This document shows, piece by piece, positions 58,026 through 64,000 of a stretch of DNA of 64,000 bases. Numbering within the stretch: position 1 is the first letter of the stretch; the number at the start of each line of letters is the position of its first letter. The notes beneath the pieces are model-generated. The model was not told the DNA's origin. It was given only the letters and a program-made list of their open reading frames with translations, and made no database searches. The stretch covers positions 1,364,001 to 1,428,000 of the forward strand of contig JAAROD010000081.1 in NCBI GenBank assembly GCA_012274445.1, read 5' to 3'. The translations under genes were made by a program, and so were the position numbers. This DNA comes from Sclerotiophoma versabilis. Lineage: Eukaryota; Ascomycota; Dothideomycetes; Pleosporales; Didymellaceae.

Positions 58026-59741
58026 ATGCCCGCCAGATCGGGCACGTCCTCCTCGAGCATGCACACACGCGCGTCTTTTGGTTCCAGTATCATTGAGAGT
58101 TCTCCAGTACGGCAGTCACCAACAAGAAATGGCGCCCGCAACCACCGAGCATCCGTCGCACGGGATCCTTATGAGAGCCCCTCCCGGCAGATGCAGCTCG
58201 AGTTCAACTTGAAGCTCAGCATATCCGACCGAAACTTCAATGACCAACTCGACCAAGCTGCTGCTGAACGCGCGAGGCTGCACGAAGAACAGCTTGCGCG
58301 AGCTGCCGAGGAGCATGCTAAAGTGCGGAGGGGCGCAGAACTGGAGCTGCAGAGGCTGACTCTAGAAGAGGAGAAGGAACGTCTGCGAACCCAGGAGGAA
58401 CAGCAGCGAGCGATCGAACGATTGCAGAAGGAGAAGGCACAGCAGCAAGCAGAGGCACAAAGGCGGCAGCTTGAAGCACAACGGCGGGAGGAAGAAATAG
58501 CAAGACAGGCCGCTGAGCACCAGAAGAGGCTGCAAGAGGCGGAAGCACGCCAGAAGGCGCAGAAGGAGCAGGAGGCCGCCGTAGAAAGACAACGGAAAGA
58601 AAAGGAAGAGGCAGACCGCAAAGCTAAGGAGGCTGCAAACGCTGCAGAGAAAGCTCGAGTACAGCAAGCCGCACAACAAGCCACGCCACAAGTCGCACAA
58701 CAGCCGCCAGCACAAGTTGCACCCACCCTTGCAGCTCAACCCACAGCCGCTGCGAAGACCCCAGCCGCACCACAAGCACCGAACGACGCCATCAACAATA
58801 TACACATAAAATACCTTGAGCTGCACAAGCGGATGAAGGAGTTTCGAGTATCATTCTGGAACGCGAACAAGAAGGCAGGTCAACCGCTCAAAGAGCCCAT
58901 TGGCAACGCGCGACGAAACCTGCGTCTCAAGCTCGGCCAGATCAACGTCGCACGCGCAACCAGTCAGGCAGCGATCAGAAGCCTGCGAGCAGATTCATTT
59001 GACGTTGCAGTAAACACTCCTGGTCCCACAATTGACATCCGCCCCTTCCTAGTCAACCAAACAATACCCCCCCTTGCCAACGAGGCAGAAGCGCAATACC
59101 CCGCCTTCCTGCTGTATATGTGGATAATGTTTGAGAAGTTTCTTCTCAAGCAATTCGAGAAAGAAGCCTCCAACGAAGACGGGCGCATCATTCAAGAGCT
59201 TGGTCTGATCGCTGCTAGTCTTTTCGCAGACCAGAAGTACATGTGGAAGGGCATTTCTCTCATCGACGTTCTCCTCGCAAAAATGCACCACATCTGCCCC
59301 ATTATGTTCGGCATCCGAGGCACCATGAACACAGCAGAAGGCCAGAAGCAGCTGGGCTGGATGCCCATCGACAAGCAGCCTCCGACTGGCGAGATCTATA
59401 TGCAGCGCATTCGCGGGCTGTCTGCTGGGTTCGCAGCAATGTCGTTACGGGCCTTCAAGACTGTGCCTGCGTTGCCAATGTCTGAGTACTGGCGTTGCCT
59501 AGTACACGTATGCAACACACCGTCTGCAGACCTGTACCCTGGACACTTCGCTATTCTCAACGGCTTGTTGCGAGACTTCTACAAGAAGTTCCTCGGCTTC
59601 TATGGGGTGCAGGCTAGAGGTGTACTGAGACGCGCGGTCGTCGACATTCCAGCGCGTGCACCCGAGCGATGCAAGGACGCTGCGGGTATTATCAGTGTGT
59701 TCCAGGAGCAGTGGAAGAAGGAGAACTTGTTTTTGAACTGA
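58026..59741 (+). CDS. GLE1: mRNA export factor Gle1
   Basis: Nuclear-pore-associated protein that, with inositol hexakisphosphate, activates the DEAD-box ATPase Dbp5 at the cytoplasmic face during mRNA export. Single exon, 571 aa from the ATG at 58026. Residues 1-60 are Ser/Arg-rich, residues 60-220 are a long Glu/Gln/Arg/Lys coiled coil, then an Ala/Pro/Gln linker. The Gle1 domain occupies about 265-560, with motifs KYLELHKRMKEFR, RRNLRLKLGQI, KFLLKQFEKEA, ICPIMFGIRG and GQKQLGWMPID. Family members from budding yeast to humans share this order. The Tc1 element ends 118 bp upstream of this start, so the natural promoter and leader have been interrupted or displaced. Confidence 0.95.
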   Translation: MPARSGTSSSSMHTRASFGSSIIESSPVRQSPTRNGARNHRASVARDPYESPSRQMQLEFNLKLSISDRNFNDQLDQAAAERARLHEEQLARAAEEHAKVRRGAELELQRLTLEEEKERLRTQEEQQRAIERLQKEKAQQQAEAQRRQLEAQRREEEIARQAAEHQKRLQEAEARQKAQKEQEAAVERQRKEKEEADRKAKEAANAAEKARVQQAAQQATPQVAQQPPAQVAPTLAAQPTAAAKTPAAPQAPNDAINNIHIKYLELHKRMKEFRVSFWNANKKAGQPLKEPIGNARRNLRLKLGQINVARATSQAAIRSLRADSFDVAVNTPGPTIDIRPFLVNQTIPPLANEAEAQYPAFLLYMWIMFEKFLLKQFEKEASNEDGRIIQELGLIAASLFADQKYMWKGISLIDVLLAKMHHICPIMFGIRGTMNTAEGQKQLGWMPIDKQPPTGEIYMQRIRGLSAGFAAMSLRAFKTVPALPMSEYWRCLVHVCNTPSADLYPGHFAILNGLLRDFYKKFLGFYGVQARGVLRRAVVDIPARAPERCKDAAGIISVFQEQWKKENLFLN

Positions 59742-60448
59742 AGAGGCGGACTTGAGACATAGATGGATTGGATCATGGGTACGACTTCGCGCGGCAGCAA
59801 GTCATTGCATCTCTTTGTCACATATCAGTCACTGCATCTATCGGCGTTTCCAGCATCATAGCAATTCAATGCTCTTGGCTTGGGTGGGAATTTTGTTACC
59901 TCGAAAAGGTGGAAATCGTCAAAGCGTTAGGCCACGACCTTCGCCACTATCAAATGGAATACTACAATTGTACTCATGTTTGTTCTGCTGAGATGGTGTT
60001 ACTAATGCTATAAATAATCAGAGTTCCAGACACATTCACTGGACTCTCAATTTTGAAGCGATACCAATCGTTATTACACGGTGGAATGACTTCGATGTGA
60101 GAGGATTTTGATGTTGTGCTTGGAAGAGTGATTCAGTTGCCTCGTGTGCCCGCATTGACTGTCGAACAACAGTGAAAGATTGTGAGACACTGTGAGTGAT
60201 ACAAGGGTACAATGGTAGGACTGAAGTTGGGTTCTTTACAAGGTAAAGAGCCGTGTTAGTTTCGTCATCTACTCTCCTCCGCCTGTATGAGTTTTGATGT
60301 AACCGTGCAGTCTGTCTTGTAGTCTACACATATCCCTGACGCCATGCTATATTCATGAGAAGGGCTATTCCGCCGACCTAATTGAAGACGAAAAACCCTG
60401 AACTCCGTCGTATGCTGTCGAATCAAACTAACACTCACAGCGAAACAC
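59742..60448. other. Convergent spacer downstream of GLE1
   Basis: About 0.7 kb, AT-rich in parts, without a supported gene. It may contain a last exon of the small minus-strand gene next to it: a GTAAGT donor at its stop codon could splice to an acceptor near 60416, adding about 14 residues. Confidence 0.4.
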
Positions 60449-60805
60449 TTACTTCGATTTGTTTCCAGGACGCAGTAGGGGCTTACCGGTAACAGTGGCT
60501 TTGAGCTCGTCACGAATCTTCTGAGCACACCATGGCTCATCATCAGGAGCGAGGACCCAGGCAAAGGTCTTGCCGAGCACATTGGCCTTCTTGAAGGTTG
60601 TGATCGTACACTGGTTGTTGACCTGGACTTGTATGTTGTACACAACTGGTTCACCCTCACGGGTGATCGTCTCTTGGTTGTCAAGACGAAAGTTCTGGTA
60701 TGGACGATCATCCCAAACGGTGCCACGGTCGCGGATCCCACCCTCGAGCTTGCTGTCAGGGATAGCGTCGATCCAGGCGAGGAGAATTCTGGTTGGGCTG
60801 GGCAT
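60449..60805 (-). CDS. Small protein of unknown function
   Basis: 118 aa from the ATG at 60805. I do not recognise it. It is balanced in composition, without signal peptide or membrane segment, with a Trp/Asp-rich middle (GTVWDDRPYQNFRL) and a beta-like VVYNIQVQVNNQCTI. The stop codon overlaps a strong GTAAGT splice donor (TCGAAGTAAGT), so the annotated end may be an intron read-through. Splicing to an acceptor near 60416 would replace the last Lys by a 13-residue tail ending FFVFN. It is divergent from the APH-like gene with about 400 bp between start codons. Confidence 0.55.
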   Translation of the reverse strand: MPSPTRILLAWIDAIPDSKLEGGIRDRGTVWDDRPYQNFRLDNQETITREGEPVVYNIQVQVNNQCTITTFKKANVLGKTFAWVLAPDDEPWCAQKIRDELKATVTGKPLLRPGNKSK

Positions 60806-61207
60806 CTTGTCAGTCGAATATCACGATATGGAGTAGGAGGGTGCTAGACGATGCAATTGAGCAGTTGCCGTGTAAGTGTCTTGATATGTAGCAAGAGCTG
60901 AGCTGCAAGCCATTTTATGAGGAAGAGGAGGATCCATAGCACTGAGTGAATTGCAGGGCCCTCACGCAAAAAGCGGCAAGACAGTGAAATTATGCAACTC
61001 AGGTGTCGACGTCGTGATCCGGGCCAGTGTGACGCTTTCACTGTTTGTCATGTGCGCGGGCCACACACACTTTTCTACTTAAGAGCTTCTGTCCGCCTCT
61101 ACTTCATCCACCCAACACGCGAACGAGCAGTAACAAAATTAAAACACCAGCATCTCTCTTACAAAACCTACGAACGCAACAAAGGATTCACCGACGGCTT
61201 AATCACC

Positions 61208-62639
61208 ATGGATGATCAAACTGCTCTCGGATGGAGGTACGACTGGTTCGGTAATTTAGAGATGTTCTGGGTGAAGGAGCCGAAGGTTATGGACATCGAA
61301 CAGATTGCTCGTCGCGAGCTCAGCATACCGGACGCAACATCCTGCTTGGTCAGCTTCTTGGCCGAAGGAGCTTTCAATAAGGTATATACCGTGCAATGTA
61401 GTTCACACAAAAACTACATTATGCGCATTCCTATACCTGTACAACCACTACTCAAGACACTGAGCGAAATCGCCACCATCGAGTACGTTCGGCGGCATAC
61501 CGACATCCTAGTCCCGAACGTGATTGGTTTTGATTCATCCTGCAACAATAACCTTGAACTCGAATGGATACTGATGAGTTATGTTCCTGGCTCCAAGCTT
61601 AAGGAGCAATGGCGGTCGATGTCTTGGTTGAAGAAGGAGCTTGTAGTGCGCAAGATCATTGACTGTCTTGTGCAGCTTTTCCAGGAGCAATTCAATGAGT
61701 TGGGTAACCTGTACAAGGCTGAAGGTTTGCAATCGACTTGTTCAACGGACACCACGGATGCTTTCATGCTTGGCCGCGAACACCCCAGCTCTGATGATGA
61801 ATTCTGCCTGGGCAAGGTCGTTGGTCAACCATTCTTCTGGGGCAACAACCTGAAGTTCGAGGTGCATCGGGGACCTTTCCAAAGCAGCCAAGGCTGGCTC
61901 CGTACAATTCTTCGCTTGCATCTCATGGCTGCAGACAGCGTAGTTGCAGCCGTGCCGGGTTCGGAGGAAGGTTCAGAATCGAACGACTCGGATGATGAGC
62001 CAGACCCTTACCACGGCCAAGTAGCCATCAAGGCCCGAGCTCAGCGTCTGATGGATCTCCTACCTACAATACTTCCTACTGATGAGAAGGAAACATTTGT
62101 ACTACACCATCACGACCTACACGCTAACAATATCTTCGTCGGAGAAGATTCTGAAATCTCTGGCATCATCGACTGGGAGTGTTTGCCAACCGTGCCGCTT
62201 TGGGTTGCGTGCGAGATTCCCAAATTCCTGCAGACAAAACTGAACCGATACCTATGTCCTGATCCTGACGAGTATATGAAAGAGACCTTGGATGATGGTT
62301 CTGAAGAGCTAAATCCTCTATATTATGAACATTTGGAGGAGTACGAGAAAACACAGCTGCGAACGTTCTTTTTTAGAGGAAATGGAGCGCGTTTGCCCAG
62401 AGTGACCCAAAGTCTACAGAAACAGCAAGATGAAGGCTGCCTTTGGGGAAATTGTTGCAGTCTTAGAGGACAAATCGAACAGCGACATCATCGACAAGTG
62501 GCTGGATACAGTGGAAGAACATGGGTCTGCCCCAGGTATTGGGGAGATGTTACACGCTTACCAGCAGGAGCTGTTGGATCACCACTCAGCCTTACTCAAA
62601 GCACGGAAGAAAAAAGATAGAAAGATGACAGAAGAGTAG
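61208..62639 (+). pseudogene. APH-like kinase gene with disrupted 3' end
   Basis: Fungal member of the aminoglycoside phosphotransferase-fold (choline-kinase-like) superfamily; no evidence of drug resistance, and the natural substrate is unknown. From the ATG at 61208 a normal-looking protein runs about 387 residues, with EGAFNKVYTV (nucleotide loop), a LSEIATIEYVRRHTDI block, the catalytic motif HHDLHANN (Asp303, Asn308) and IDWE (metal). At 62369-62374 a run of six T shifts the frame: the existing frame then ends at 62620 with atypical sequence. The +1-corrected frame instead continues with FLEEMERVCPE, hits a TGA at 62403, then stays open with a plausible helical tail to 62639. Two lesions suggest a decaying gene; one sequencing error plus one real nonsense change is the alternative. 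Confidence 0.65.
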
Positions 62640-64000
62640 ACTAGGTCAAATCGATCCAAAACGTTGATGTACAGCCTCATTCACAATCAACGCTTTCGAA
62701 AAGGTAGAATGAGCCAGCAACCTGGCTGCCGGTAGCCTAGATGGAGGTACTAGAACTGGTTTCTCACCTTGTGTCACCATCTTAGTGGTTCTTGGAAGAC
62801 TTGCCGTTGCTTGAGCACAGTTGTGACTGCGGGTTGCGGTGTGGAGGTACGAAAATAGGAACCTAAAGTGGGGGCCGATCGACGCGAGGAACAGGGGTCC
62901 AAACGTGACGGCTTGTCGCTGAGGCTTGCTCTTCAACACCACATTCGTTGGCTCTTGCATCACCATACAGCTCAGACTGCATTGCCTACTATGACCGCAG
63001 AGCCGCCGAAGCATTGATACATTGCAACAAGCCACTCATGATGTAAACAGAAAACGTGGCTGCTGATCTGGCCTTCCGTTAACCGTCTCGCCGAGTCTTT
63101 GCTTCACCAGTGTGTTTTTGGTAAGATCGATTCTACTTTTTGCACAAATTTCGTCAATCAGGCCTACCATAGATCATTTCACCAGGCAGATTCACATCAG
63201 GAACACGGCACCGCAAGGCGAACTGCTGTCACTGTCTGTCATTTTGTTTAGTGTATGTGGCTGTGCGCACGTTCACTGTGGAGTCCATCCCACAAAGATC
63301 GAGCAGAGTCTGAATCATGAGAGGCCCCCCTTCCGGCGCGTTGAGGTGTACAATCTTCCGCTGTTAGCGGGGACGATGAACTCAAACGACAACTTGTCGC
63401 TAGAGCAGCCGATTGACATCCACAGTACTACAAGCTGAACAGTCACTCAGCCGTGCAGACGGAATAGGCAAACGCACATGGTGTGGCTCACACGTGTAGC
63501 ATTGAGAAACTTTGACTGGGCCGTCGCATGTAAGCTCGCGCTCTGACGAGACAACTGCGACGCTGGAGCCTCCAACTGTGCGCCTGAGCCACCGCCATCT
63601 AGTAGGCTCATTTTCCTGCACCTGCACCAAGTCCGTCGACAACTCGATTGGGCGTCACTTCTCATTTGTCCACGTTTTCTTGGCGAATCAGAGCCCACAT
63701 GAAAAAAGGCCGGGGCGCAAATGGCGTCAAGAAGTCATGAATCGAACGGCTCATTTCCCCACAACTGCTGAGGCTGAGCCCTTGTTACTCCAGACCGAGA
63801 CGAGCAAGGTTGGGCGCCTACCTCAAAGTGCATTACTACGACCAAGAAGCAATGGGCCCATGCACCCATCATCTTATTTCAAGGATAGATTTCTTCTGTC
63901 TGACAGCCAGGCATCAACTTACTTTCCAGCGAATACTCAAAACCAGCAACGATAGGTTGATCCCAACACCGGACTTTCAAGCTGTTTCAGCTCCGCATGG
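62640..64000. other. Terminal gene-free stretch
   Basis: 1.36 kb without a supported gene. Two open frames of 108 and 147 codons (63112-63438, 63512-63955) lack any family resemblance or splice support. Confidence 0.45.

Noticed and set aside
61208..62639. Aminoglycoside resistance gene
   Set aside because: The fold is shared with many fungal kinases of unknown substrate, and nothing in sequence or context indicates drug modification.
1..64000. tRNA, rRNA, CRISPR array, prophage or secondary-metabolite backbone gene
   Set aside because: I looked for tRNA B-box-like motifs in spacers, regularly spaced repeats, and PKS/NRPS/terpene motifs and saw none; small RNAs without strong primary motifs cannot be excluded by eye.

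Overview
The window is nuclear DNA of a filamentous ascomycete (Pezizomycotina; probably Dothideomycetes, which is an inference). The evidence is protein genes carrying many short introns (about 42-65 nt, with GTNNGT-like donors and CTRAC-like branch sites close to the acceptor), eukaryotic housekeeping families, fungal-only families (Zn2Cys6 factor, CYP504, SSD1, fungal SCAP) and roughly balanced GC. I recognise 22 fungal protein genes (one cut by the left edge), two further protein-coding loci of unknown function, and one intact DNA transposon. No rRNA, tRNA or CRISPR array was seen. Most exon maps were built by hand from splice signals and reading-frame continuity.

Left part (1-29.7 kb): CK2 beta subunit (partial), SCAP (sterol sensor), an Acl4-type ribosomal chaperone, a Gir2-type RWD protein, a Cup1-like LYR protein, MMS2 and MON2 sharing one promoter, a peroxisomal acyl-CoA dehydrogenase tail-to-tail with a Zn2Cys6 transcription factor, a class 1A dihydroorotate dehydrogenase, S-adenosylhomocysteine hydrolase, a Whi2-like stress regulator and GCN20. 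A 2.4-kb gene-free stretch (22.95-25.4 kb) holds an unusual run of splice-donor-like signals on the minus strand.

Middle (29.7-49.3 kb): a 1135-residue disordered protein of unknown function, a secreted and probably GPI-anchored sorbosone/pyranose dehydrogenase-like protein, an F-box protein, then a catabolic group of CYP504 (phenylacetate-type hydroxylase), fumarylacetoacetase and homogentisate 1,2-dioxygenase. Together these would carry phenylacetate and Phe/Tyr carbon through homogentisate to fumarate and acetoacetate; maleylacetoacetate isomerase is not in the window. A secreted ferritin-like protein follows.

Right part (49.3-64 kb): SSD1, with a full set of NDR-kinase (Cbk1) docking and phosphorylation motifs; a complete 1293-bp Tc1/mariner element with perfect 34-bp inverted repeats and a TA duplication, sitting 118 bp upstream of the mRNA-export gene GLE1; a small unknown gene; and an APH-like kinase gene whose 3' end appears broken. 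The last 1.4 kb shows no gene I can support. I found no convincing new multi-gene system. The most rewarding points are the intact transposon in the GLE1 promoter, a 4-nt microexon in the zinc-cluster gene, the SSD1 motif array, the catabolic cluster and the donor-rich gene-free stretch.
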